Below, one piece after another: positions 16,405 to 25,800 of a stretch of 47,382 nt of DNA (the stretch's first letter is position 1; each line of letters opens with the position of its first letter). The stretch lies in the NCBI GenBank assembly GCA_016931455.1, contig JAFGES010000115.1:1-47382 (forward strand). Reading direction: 5' to 3'. The notes under the pieces were generated by a model. It was given only the letters and a program-made list of their open reading frames with translations, was not told the DNA's origin and made no database searches. The translations under genes and the position numbers were made by a program. This DNA is from Desulfobacterales bacterium. GTDB lineage: Bacteria; Desulfobacterota; Desulfobacteria; Desulfobacterales; JAHDSC01.

Positions 16405-17880
16405 TCAGGGGGAAATCGCTTTTTTTAAATCTCGTGTTTGAGTATACTTTGTGTAAAGTTTTTGATAAAAACCATCTTTTTTTATTGCATCCAGCGTCTC
16501 TTGCCATTGTTTTACGATCTCATCCGGTGTTTGTATTGAAAAGGCAATGTAATTTTGGACCGTACATAAGGGATATACAAGTTCCAATTCAGCTGGGTTG
16601 ACTTTTGCCTGATAGGCAATCGAATGCATATTAAAATCGGAACTGACCCAGAGATCGATTCCACCTTGGATCAGATGCTTCACATTAGCGGTATTTTTGT
16701 TCGTGCAAACCAAATTAGTAAATCCTTTTTCCAACAAGTATTGTTCTTTAGCATCATTGTGATAGGTGCCGATCCGAGCCACGTTTTTGGCATCTTCAAG
16801 CGAGTTGATTCGTATATCGGAACCTTTTTTCGCATAGAACCCCCATTGTTGTGTATAAAGGGGACCAACCCATTTGAACAATTTTTCCCGCTGCGGCAAG
16901 CGGGTGGTTGAAAACAAGGCTACATTGGGCATAGTCTGCAACAAGGCGTATCCACGAGCCCATGGTACGACTTTGATATTAATCTTCAGTTGCAGACGAC
17001 GCAAAATTTCATACACCACCTCAACTGCCAATCCCTGTAACTTATTATCGGCAAGATAATTGCCGGGCGGCGAGTTTTCAGTATAAATCTGAATAGGAGC
17101 CGAACGATAGGTATTATTGAAATGATCTGGAAGTGATGGGATATTGTCGGTAGTAAACCATTTTTTGCATTTTTTTTTAAATGTCCCATCGCTTTTCAGG
17201 TCATTGAGTGTTGCCTGCCATTCGGCCACTACCCGGTCAGGCGTCTTTTTGGAAATCGCAATATAAAGTGTAAAGTTATGAGGACTATATAAAAGTTCAA
17301 GCTCCGAAGGATCAATACCTGCCTGCAAAGCGGTAAAATTCATCGTGAGATCATCGGAAAACCAGAGGTCAATGCGGCCAGCTATTAATTTTTTAAGGTT
17401 ACTTATGTTGGAATTGGTACTGTCAAAATTGGTAAACCCTTTTTCGATGAGAAATTCCTCACGCACATCATGTTTGTATGTTCCAATGGCCCTTACCTTT
17501 TTAAGATCTTCAAGTGAGGTGATTCGTATACCGGATCCCTTTTTCGCAAAAAATCCTACCTTGATGACGTTTAATGGCCCAACCCATTTAAAAAGATGCT
17601 CACGTTTTTGGGTTCTGGCAGTTGGAATCAGCGCAATATATGGACTACTCTGTACAATTTCGTATCCACGAGCCCAAGGAACAAGCTGGATATCTTCGGA
17701 CAAGTTTAGACGGTGAAATATCTCTCTAACGATTTCCACATAACATCCCGCTAATTGATCTTCCTGCAAATAGCTAAGAGGAGGAGAATCCTCAAATAGA
17801 ACTTTCAGCCCTTGAGCATTCAAACGAGTTGTTAAAAAGAAAAGACAAAGCAAAATAGTTATACTTAATTTTTGTCTCAT
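16405..17880 (-). CDS. Tandem family-3 periplasmic solute-binding protein (internal duplication)
   Basis: After a signal peptide (cleavage likely after LNA, residue 22) the 491-residue protein holds two complete family-3 binding domains, at about 24-250 and 265-485. They are clearly duplicated: each has VPWARGY, FKWVGPL, a SLED helix with IGTY, FLIEKGFTN or its variant, and a D-L-W ligand-contact region. This lineage is related to amino-acid-binding proteins but is often not tied to an ABC permease. It is the first gene of the operon and the next gene is a membrane kinase, so it may be a ligand receptor. A promoter is seen upstream at 17929-17961. Confidence 0.88.
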   Translation of the reverse strand: MRQKLSITILLCLFFLTTRLNAQGLKVLFEDSPPLSYLQEDQLAGCYVEIVREIFHRLNLSEDIQLVPWARGYEIVQSSPYIALIPTARTQKREHLFKWVGPLNVIKVGFFAKKGSGIRITSLEDLKKVRAIGTYKHDVREEFLIEKGFTNFDSTNSNISNLKKLIAGRIDLWFSDDLTMNFTALQAGIDPSELELLYSPHNFTLYIAISKKTPDRVVAEWQATLNDLKSDGTFKKKCKKWFTTDNIPSLPDHFNNTYRSAPIQIYTENSPPGNYLADNKLQGLAVEVVYEILRRLQLKINIKVVPWARGYALLQTMPNVALFSTTRLPQREKLFKWVGPLYTQQWGFYAKKGSDIRINSLEDAKNVARIGTYHNDAKEQYLLEKGFTNLVCTNKNTANVKHLIQGGIDLWVSSDFNMHSIAYQAKVNPAELELVYPLCTVQNYIAFSIQTPDEIVKQWQETLDAIKKDGFYQKLYTKYTQTRDLKKAISP

Positions 17881-17928
17881 CAGCTACGCCTTATTCTTAA
17901 ATGATTTATTTGATGGAGATACTTTTGC

Positions 17929-17961
17929 ATTATAAATAAAAAAACCCTGATCTTGTGTCAA
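17929..17961 (-). promoter_or_regulatory. Promoter of the sensor-importer operon
   Basis: On the minus strand, TTGACA (17961-17956) is followed after 17 nt by TATTTA (17938-17933), which runs into a perfect TATAAT at 17934-17929. It lies about 50-80 nt before the start of the tandem binding-protein gene. The rest of 17881-18136 holds the mutY leader and shows no other clear element. Confidence 0.6.
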
Positions 17962-18136
17962 GAAAAAGCCATTTCCGTTAAATAGGTGCATACATATTTT
18001 CTCGTTGCATAGGTTAAATTATATCTTTACATGTTACCGGTAATCCGTGTTATTATAATCATTAATCCAATAAGATTATACGGCATGATTATAACTTTAC
18101 CCATATTGATAATCCGGACAATGTTCGAACCGACAT

Positions 18137-19222
18137 ATGAATCAATTCATCCGTACTCAATTGATTAAATGGTATTTAGAAGATCACCGGCAATTGCCGT
18201 GGCGTGAAACCGATGATCCATACAAAATATGGGTTTCCGAGGTCATGCTCCAGCAAACTCAGGTCAAAACCGTTGTGCCGTATTATATTAAATTCTTGTA
18301 CGAATTTCCCAACTTGCAAAGCCTGGCCGAAGCGAATTTGCAGACGGTGCTCAAGGTATGGGAAGGCATGGGATATTATGCCCGCGCCCGCAACCTGCAT
18401 CAAGCTGCAAAAACGGTGCTGAACGAATATGCCGGTAAAATACCCGACAATATAAAATTATTTCGAAAATTACCTGGTGTGGGTGAATATATCGCGGCTG
18501 CCGTCTTGAGCATCGCTTTTCATCAACCCTATTATGTCGTGGATGGAAATGTAAAACGCGTCCTGGCTCGTTTGTTTAAAATTGATGCTCCGGTCAACAA
18601 AACGGCTTCTTTCAAGATATTTAAAGATTTTGCGGATAAGTTGATCGATACGAGCAATCCTGGAATTTTCAATCAAGCGATCATGGAACTAGGTGCGATC
18701 GTTTGCAAACCCAAAAATCCGGAATGTAACCAGTGCCCGGTTCATTCCGCCTGTAAGGCTCATCAAAACGGAAAAACGGCTCAATATCCGAAACGTCTCT
18801 CAGCCAAAAAGATACCTGAATATTATATTGCAGTTGGTATTGTTCACAAAAACAATAAGGTTTTGATTACTCGCAGGAAATCCGACGGACTTTTAGGCGG
18901 ATTATGGGAATTTCCCGGTGGAAAAGTCATGGAAGGTGAACCGGCAAACCAGGCCTGCATCAGAGAAATAAAGGAAGAAGCGAATTTGCAGGTTGAAATC
19001 AATTATTATTTAACCCGCATAAAACATGCATATACACATTTTAAAATCATTATGGATGTATTTGATTGCAATTATATTTCAGGCCGGGTTAGACTCAAAG
19101 GGCCGGTGGATCATGCCTGGGTGACGATTCAAAAAATTGACGACTATCCGTTTCCAAAAGCCAATCACAAGTTTATTCCCCTGCTTAAAAAATCTGAGCG
19201 TAATTGTTTGGAATTGATTTAA
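18137..19222 (+). CDS. mutY: A/G-specific adenine glycosylase MutY with NUDIX-like C-terminal domain
   Basis: MutY removes adenine mispaired with 8-oxoguanine. The 361-residue protein has the HhH-GPD core: SEVMLQQTQV with the catalytic Glu, LPGVGEYIAAA hairpin (about residue 113), VDGNVKRVLAR with the catalytic Asp (about 133), and four cysteines for the 4Fe-4S cluster (C191-C198-C201-C207 spacing type C-x6-C-x2-C-x5-C). The C-terminal domain keeps nearly the whole NUDIX box (GGKVMEGE...REIKEEAN), which is more complete than in most MutY proteins. It is the only plus-strand gene in a long minus-strand region and its stop overlaps the converging kinase gene by 4 nt. Confidence 0.95.
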   Translation: MNQFIRTQLIKWYLEDHRQLPWRETDDPYKIWVSEVMLQQTQVKTVVPYYIKFLYEFPNLQSLAEANLQTVLKVWEGMGYYARARNLHQAAKTVLNEYAGKIPDNIKLFRKLPGVGEYIAAAVLSIAFHQPYYVVDGNVKRVLARLFKIDAPVNKTASFKIFKDFADKLIDTSNPGIFNQAIMELGAIVCKPKNPECNQCPVHSACKAHQNGKTAQYPKRLSAKKIPEYYIAVGIVHKNNKVLITRRKSDGLLGGLWEFPGGKVMEGEPANQACIREIKEEANLQVEINYYLTRIKHAYTHFKIIMDVFDCNYISGRVRLKGPVDHAWVTIQKIDDYPFPKANHKFIPLLKKSERNCLELI

Positions 19223-21756
19223 TCCACCAATTCGCCCTCCACTCCTTTCAGGATTTCTAAAGCCTCTTCGTATTCATAATCCTTTATCTGAGTTTCAAGA
19301 TCGTGTAAAATTAATTGATCGATATCCGGAGCGATATCCTTCATAGATTTTTGAATTTCCTCCGGATTGGCAAGATTAAGCGCATTTTCAAGTCTTTTGA
19401 GCCGAGATATGAGGTTTCTTGTAGTGGGGGTAATTTGAGTTTGAGAGGAAGAACCGATGTTGGAAGTATCAGTAAGCAGTTGAATAGATTTCAGCACCTG
19501 ATTCAAAGCGGCATCTAATTTTTCAATGGAGTTGGAGGCAGGCGGCCTATCCGCTGCTTGACGGAATGCTGTTTCCAGCTCTTGTGCTGCCGTCTGCAAG
19601 TCATCAGCTCTAATATTGGCGGCACTGCCTTTGAGGTTGTGGGCCATCAAATGAAGCGATTCCCAATCGTTTCGGGTAGCGGCTGCTCGTATTTTGTTCA
19701 TTGTTTCCTGATTGTTTTCAAAAAATCCGCTCAGGATTCGTTTGAAAATATTCGGATCAAGATTTAGCGCATTCAGGGCCTCCTGAATGTTAATTCCCGG
19801 AACTTTAGCCGGCAAATTTGTCGCCTCTTTCCGTAATGCTTTAACTTTATCGGTTTCATTATACCGCTTTTCCGGTTCTTTGTCGGATTCTTTCCTTTTC
19901 TGATGTTTAATCGACTTCCATATGGTGTAAAATAATCGATCTTGATTGATAGGTTTACTAATATAGCCATCCATGCCGGCTTTCAAACATTTTTCCTCAT
20001 CTCCTTTCATTGCATGGGCCGTCATTGCGATAATAGGGAGCGATTTAAACCTTGAGTCCCGGCGCATGGTTCTCGTTGCCTCATAGCCATCCATCTCCGG
20101 CATTTGAATGTCCATGAGGACGGCATCGAACCGGCCTTTTTGCACAGCTTCAACAGCTTCTTTTCCATTCTTAGCGATTTCAGCGGTAATACCTGCATCT
20201 TCCAGAATTGCCAATGCAATTTCCTGGTTTGTAGGATTGTCTTCTGCGATCAGAATCCGTATTCCTTGGAGGCGATTTTTGTAAACAGAAGCCTTGGTCA
20301 TAATATGATCATTTTTTTTAATGCTTTTGAGCGCTTTTTTTCCGAATGTATCCATAATCGTATTAAAAAGTATGGATGGATAAATAGGCTTGGTAAGGAA
20401 AGCATTCACCCCGACCTTCTCAGCCTCCGAGATTTCGGATTCCTTGCTGAAAGCGGTCATTAAAATAATCGGCGTCGTGATTTTTAAATTTTGCCGAATT
20501 TCTCGGGCAGTCTTAATACCATCCAATTCGGGCATCAGCCAATCAATAAAAATTAATTCAAACGGTTCATGTTGCGTCTGTGCCGCTTTGAGCCGAACCA
20601 ACGAATCCCGTCCGTTGGAGACTGCCGTTATACGGAACCCGAAGGATTCGAGCATCTTTTGTATAATCGACCGACTGTCGGCACAATCGTCGACAACCAA
20701 TACCTTTAACCCTTGAAGATCCAATGGAGGTAAATAGGTTTGTTCTTGTACATTTTGTTGGCGCTGGAAAGTGATCGTGAAAAAAAACGTACTGCCTTTT
20801 CCCAGCTCACTTTCAGCCCAAATACGACCCTTCATCAATTCTATAAGCTTTTGACAAATGGATAGCCCCAGACCGGTCCCTCCATATTTTCGTGTTGTTG
20901 AGCCATCGCCTTGACTGAAAGGGTTAAAAATTTGATCGAGATATCCGGGTGCAATTCCTATTCCGGTGTCTTTTACAAAAAATTTTAAGGTTACCTGATT
21001 GGACGATTTTTTTATATCTTTAACGCCGACTAAAATGACACCGCTACCCGGGGTAAATTTAACCGCATTATCCAACAAATTAGTGAGAATTTGGCGCAGG
21101 CGCAGAGAGTCACCGATTAGTGCAATAGGAACTTCAGGACAGATATCTACCAAAATTTCAATCCGTTTCTCCGCGGTTTTTTTGATAAACATTTCTACAA
21201 CGCTGTCCAGAACTTCGTCCAACCAAAAAGAGCGTATTTCAGGTTCGAGTTTACCGGCTTCAATTTTTGAAAAATCCAGGATATCATTAATCAGTCCAAG
21301 TAAAGAATAAGCTGAAGTGTGGATAATCTTAAGATAATTTTCTATTTTGGGAGAAACTTTTTCACTCAGCGCCAGATCTGTAGCGGCAATGACTCCATTC
21401 ATCGGTGTCCGAATCTCATGGCTCATGTTTGCCAGAAAATCGCTTTTAGCACGTGTTGCTGATTCAGCCGATTCTTTTGCTGAGATTAATTTTTTTTCCG
21501 CCATCTTAAGCTTATTTGTATCATAGGCCAGTTTTGCCACTGCGATAAATCCAACCGCCAAGACAAGTATTGTTTCCAGGATTGCCTCTTGCCAGTTAAT
21601 CGGACTGTGGGAAGCTCCCAACAAAAGATGCGGCAGGTCAAACAGTTCATTGAGCCAGATCAAAATAGTCAGCAGAATAAACAGACTGATGAAGGATAAA
21701 GATATAGATTGCCGGTAAGATGTTTTCGGTTCCTTTTTTTTATCTTTATCTTGCAT
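19219..21756 (-). CDS. Hybrid histidine kinase (two membrane helices, HisKA, HATPase, REC-REC, Hpt)
   Basis: From ATG 21756 (AAGGTGA 5 nt upstream; the frame reaches 21789) the protein has 845 residues. Two membrane helices lie at about 21-37 and 57-77 with only a short loop between, so there is no large external sensor domain. Then follow HisKA (His113 in SHEIRTPMNG), HATPase (DNAVKF, DTGIGI, GTGLGL), receiver 1 (VVDDC, IDWLMPELDG), receiver 2 (AEDNPTNQE, MDIQMPEMDG), an Hpt domain (AHNLKGSAANI) and a helical C-terminal tail. It is closely similar to the C-terminal half of the symporter-kinase at 22860-27677 and is separated from it by an HD-GYP regulator gene, all in one direction. Confidence 0.94.
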   Translation of the reverse strand: MQDKDKKKEPKTSYRQSISLSFISLFILLTILIWLNELFDLPHLLLGASHSPINWQEAILETILVLAVGFIAVAKLAYDTNKLKMAEKKLISAKESAESATRAKSDFLANMSHEIRTPMNGVIAATDLALSEKVSPKIENYLKIIHTSAYSLLGLINDILDFSKIEAGKLEPEIRSFWLDEVLDSVVEMFIKKTAEKRIEILVDICPEVPIALIGDSLRLRQILTNLLDNAVKFTPGSGVILVGVKDIKKSSNQVTLKFFVKDTGIGIAPGYLDQIFNPFSQGDGSTTRKYGGTGLGLSICQKLIELMKGRIWAESELGKGSTFFFTITFQRQQNVQEQTYLPPLDLQGLKVLVVDDCADSRSIIQKMLESFGFRITAVSNGRDSLVRLKAAQTQHEPFELIFIDWLMPELDGIKTAREIRQNLKITTPIILMTAFSKESEISEAEKVGVNAFLTKPIYPSILFNTIMDTFGKKALKSIKKNDHIMTKASVYKNRLQGIRILIAEDNPTNQEIALAILEDAGITAEIAKNGKEAVEAVQKGRFDAVLMDIQMPEMDGYEATRTMRRDSRFKSLPIIAMTAHAMKGDEEKCLKAGMDGYISKPINQDRLFYTIWKSIKHQKRKESDKEPEKRYNETDKVKALRKEATNLPAKVPGINIQEALNALNLDPNIFKRILSGFFENNQETMNKIRAAATRNDWESLHLMAHNLKGSAANIRADDLQTAAQELETAFRQAADRPPASNSIEKLDAALNQVLKSIQLLTDTSNIGSSSQTQITPTTRNLISRLKRLENALNLANPEEIQKSMKDIAPDIDQLILHDLETQIKDYEYEEALEILKGVEGELVD

Positions 21757-21814
21757 ATGATTCACCTTAATTAAAATAAACATCCTCACTCAAGCTATAA
21801 ATTTCCACCCATTC

Positions 21815-22852
21815 TTAATCAAATTTGAAACCCCTTTGTCTGAAAAGCCGCACGCATGCATTGACTGCATCTGGATCGTAAAGTTTCCCGCTGTTTTTGG
21901 AAATATCCTCAAGTGCGAAATCAATTCCGAGTGCAGGCCGGTAAGGCCGATAGGAACTCAAGGCTTCGGTTACATCGGCCACTGATAGGATTTTTGCCTC
22001 TAGAATAATATTCTCACTTGTAAGGCCTCGAGGATATCCGGAGCCGTCCAACCTCTCGTGGTGTTGATATATTATCTCTGCAAAGGGCCATGGTGAAGGA
22101 ATATTTTTCAATAGATCATAACCGATTTGAGGATGAATCTTAATTAATTTGAATTCAACATCCAATAATTTTCCCGGGCGGTTAAGGATAGAGACCGGTA
22201 TCCGAATTTTACCAATATCATGCAAGTGTCCTGCAAACCGAATGGCATTGATTTGATTATTTGACAAATCCATCTGCATAGCTATTTCAATGGCTAGCTG
22301 CGTTACCCTTTGCTGATGACCGGCGGTATAAGGATCTCTGATTTCAACGGTTCGTGCCATGGTATTTATAATTGCCTTCAGCATTTCTTGAAGCTCAGCG
22401 GTTTTTTCCTCGACTTTTTGTTCCAAGATGATATTTTGAGCATTGAGTTCCTCTCTCATTTTTTTGAGCGATAAATGGGTTCGAACTCTTGCTTTAACTT
22501 CGGTTGCATGAAAAGGCTTGGTGATATAATCCAATCCGCCCACTTCAAACCCGCGTGTCTTATGACCGGCTTCACTTAATGCAGTAATAAAAATTACGGG
22601 AATATCCTTTGTTTCCGGTATCGTTTTCAATTGTTGGCAGACTTCATAGCCATTCATGTCAGGCATCATGATATCCAGAAGGATGAGATCCGGCAAATAT
22701 TTACGGGTATATTCGATAGCTTTGGGACCATTTTTAGCAATTCCTAAACGATAGTCGGTTTTTAATGTATTGACTAATAAATCGATATTTGTTGAGTTGT
22801 CATCAACGATCAAAACCAAGGGTTTTGTTTCTTTCAATTTCATTCCCTTCAT
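21815..22852 (-). CDS. Response regulator with HD-GYP output (RpfG-like cyclic di-GMP phosphodiesterase)
   Basis: The 345-residue protein has an N-terminal receiver (VDDNSTN near 17-23, phospho-Asp in LLDIMMPDMNG near 60, KPF near 112), a coiled-coil linker, and an HD-GYP domain at about 165-335. The HD pair is in GHLHDIGKIRIP and the GYP motif is HHERLDGSGYPRGL, so both metal-binding and GYP signatures are intact and it probably degrades cyclic di-GMP. It starts 7 nt after the symporter-kinase stop and is followed by the second kinase, so it is the likely phosphorylation target of one or both Hpt domains. Confidence 0.93.
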   Translation of the reverse strand: MKGMKLKETKPLVLIVDDNSTNIDLLVNTLKTDYRLGIAKNGPKAIEYTRKYLPDLILLDIMMPDMNGYEVCQQLKTIPETKDIPVIFITALSEAGHKTRGFEVGGLDYITKPFHATEVKARVRTHLSLKKMREELNAQNIILEQKVEEKTAELQEMLKAIINTMARTVEIRDPYTAGHQQRVTQLAIEIAMQMDLSNNQINAIRFAGHLHDIGKIRIPVSILNRPGKLLDVEFKLIKIHPQIGYDLLKNIPSPWPFAEIIYQHHERLDGSGYPRGLTSENIILEAKILSVADVTEALSSYRPYRPALGIDFALEDISKNSGKLYDPDAVNACVRLFRQRGFKFD

Positions 22853-22859
22853 TGCTGCT

Positions 22860-25800
22860 TCATAGAAGCTTTATTTTAGAATTTTTTTCTATTTTTTTAA
22901 GGGTCGTCAGGGCTTCATCGTAGTCATAAGCATCGATCTGGTTTTCCAGATCCTGGAGAATAGTACGGTCAAAATGTTCCTTGAGGATTTCCATGTTTTT
23001 CGTGATCTCTTCAGGGTCTGCATGTTCAAGGGCATCAGATAGTGCCTCTAGCTGTTTTAAAAATTGTGCGGAATCCACGCTTTTTTCTTGAACATATCGC
23101 GACTCAATGGCTTCAGTATCGGTAAGTGTTTGGAGCGATTCCAAAACTTTATTCAGAGCGATTATCACAACGTCTATCAATTGACTGTCCGGCGTTTTTG
23201 TCGGCGCATCAGTGCAGGCCTTTTCAAGTGCCTGAGCCGCTTTTTGAAGTTCATCGGCACCAATATTTGCAGCACTGCCTTTTATACTATGGGCCGATAA
23301 TCGGAGCGTTTCCCAATCGTTTGCTGCCGCAGCCGCTTGGATTTTGTCGATTGTATCTTTATTGTTTCTAAGAAATCCGAGCAGAATACGTTTAAAAATA
23401 TATTTCTCAATATTGAGGGCTTTTAAGGCATCCTGAATATTGATACCCGGCAGTTTCAGCGGCAAATCTTCCGTCATAATATTCCGGCGATGCGATTTTT
23501 CGGTTATAGCGTCGCTTTCCGGCAATTCTTCGGGAGGCGCTGATCTTTTCTGCGATTTAATTGATTTCCAGATGGTATGAAATAATCTATCCTGGCTGAT
23601 GGGTTTGGAAATATATCCATCCATACCGGCTTCAAGGCATTTTTCTTCATCACCTTTCATCGCATGCGCCGTCATGGCGATGATCGGCAGACTCGCAAAC
23701 TGCGGGTCATTTCGAATGACTCGGGTTGCTTCATAGCCATCCATCTCCGGCATTTGGATGTCCATCAGAACAGCATCAAACTGTTGTTTTTGCACGGCTT
23801 CAACAGCTTCTTTTCCGTTTTTCGCAATTTCAGCAATGATTCCAGCTCCTTCTAATATTGCTACCGCGATCTCTTGGTTTGTGAGATTATCTTCGGCCAC
23901 AAGTATCCGCATTCCTCTGAGACGGTTTTTATAAAGGGATGCTATGGTGGTAATACGGTCTTCCTTTCTTGCGCTTTTTAGCGCTTCTTTGCCAAAGGCA
24001 TCCATAATCGCATCAAATAAGGTTGAAGGATAAATCGGTTTGGTCAAAAAGGCATTAATACCCACCTTTTCAGCATCCAGCATTTCACTTTCTTTACCAA
24101 AAGCCGTCATAAGAATAATAGGCAGTGTAAATTTTAGATCCTCGCGTATTTTTTTGGACGTTTCTATGCCGTCTATATCAGGCATCATCCAGTCAATCAG
24201 AACCAAGTCAAACGGTTCTTGTCGGATCTTTTTTTCTTTGAGTCTTTCTATGGCTTTGAGGCCTGCTGAAACGGCCTCGACACGAAAACCGAAAGACTCC
24301 AATATTTTTTGCATGATGATTCTACTATCATCGCAATCGTCAACTACCAGTATGTTCAGACCTTGGATGTCCAAAGGTGGTATAAGCTTTTGTTCCTCTT
24401 CCTTGGGTTGGCGCTTAAAAGATACGGTAAAGTAAAAAGTGCTGCCTTTGCCCAATTCGCTTTCAGCCCAAATACTGCCGCCCATTAAATCAAGAAGTCT
24501 TCGGCAGATGCATAATCCAAGGCCGGTGCCCTCATATTTTCTGGTCGTGGATGCGTCGACCTGGCTGAAACATTCAAAGATTTTGGTGAGATTTTCAGAA
24601 GCGATTCCCACCCCTGTGTCTTTTACAAAACATTTCAAAATAATGTGATCTTCGGATTTTTCGGTATCTTTAGCACCGACCAGAATGACGCCGCCTTTTT
24701 CAGTAAATTTTACAGCGTTGCTTAAAAGATTAATCAGTATTTGCTGAAGACGCAGGGAATCGCCGATAAGAGCCTTGGGGGTTTCCAGGTCAATATCGAT
24801 CAAAAGTTCAATCCGTTTTTCCGCCGTCCGATTAATAAACATGTCGACGACTCGATCGAAAACTTGATCCAATCTAAAAGGCTGTATCTCCAAGTCGAGT
24901 TTACCGGCTTCGATTTTTGAAAAATCTAAAATATCGTTAATCAGGCCTAGGAGAGAATACGCAGAGGAATGGATGATCTCCAGATAGTGTTTGGTTTTTA
25001 AAGGCAATTCTTCACCCAAAGCCAAATCGGCCGCAGCGATGACGCCGTTCATGGGAGTCCGGATTTCATGGCTCATATTGGCCAAAAATTCGCTTTTCGA
25101 TTCTGTGGCAGCCTCAGCAGCTTCTTTGGTTTTTTGGAGTTCCCGATTGGTAATCTGCAGCTCGTGTGTACGCTGTTCCACTCGATCTTCCAATTCTTTA
25201 TTGGCTTTTTGCAGTTCTTCCTCAGCCTTTTTGCGCTCCGAAATATCTTGATTAAACCCCTCGATAAACAATAAATTGCCATGAAGGTCTCTTATGGCAC
25301 GGGCTTGAATCGATATCCAAATCGAACTGCCGTCTTTGCGATAAAATTTACATTCAAAATCTCTTATGATGTCGTTTTCTTGTAACAGGCGCAGAAGTTT
25401 CTTTCGCTGCTGCGGGTCCACATACAATTGGTTTTCGATATCGGTTACTAATTCTTTCAATTCATCAGTGCAATGATAACCTAAAATACGGGCCATCGAA
25501 GGACTTACACTGACAAAACGGCCTTGAGGCGTGCTTTGAAAAATTCCATATGGGGAATTTTCGAATATGCTCCGATACTTTTTTTCCGATTCACCCAAGG
25601 CTTTCTCTGCTTCTTCCTGTTCAATAATACGCAATTCAAGCATCTGATTGAGATATTCCAACTCCTTGGCATGATTGGTGAGCAGTTCCTCTTTTTCGCG
25701 ATAATAATCAATTTTTGCATGCAGTTCTTCCGGCGTCACTCTGAGTTTGGCAAAAACTTCGCGATACACTTCCATGAGATCTTGGGTTTCTTTAGCCGTG

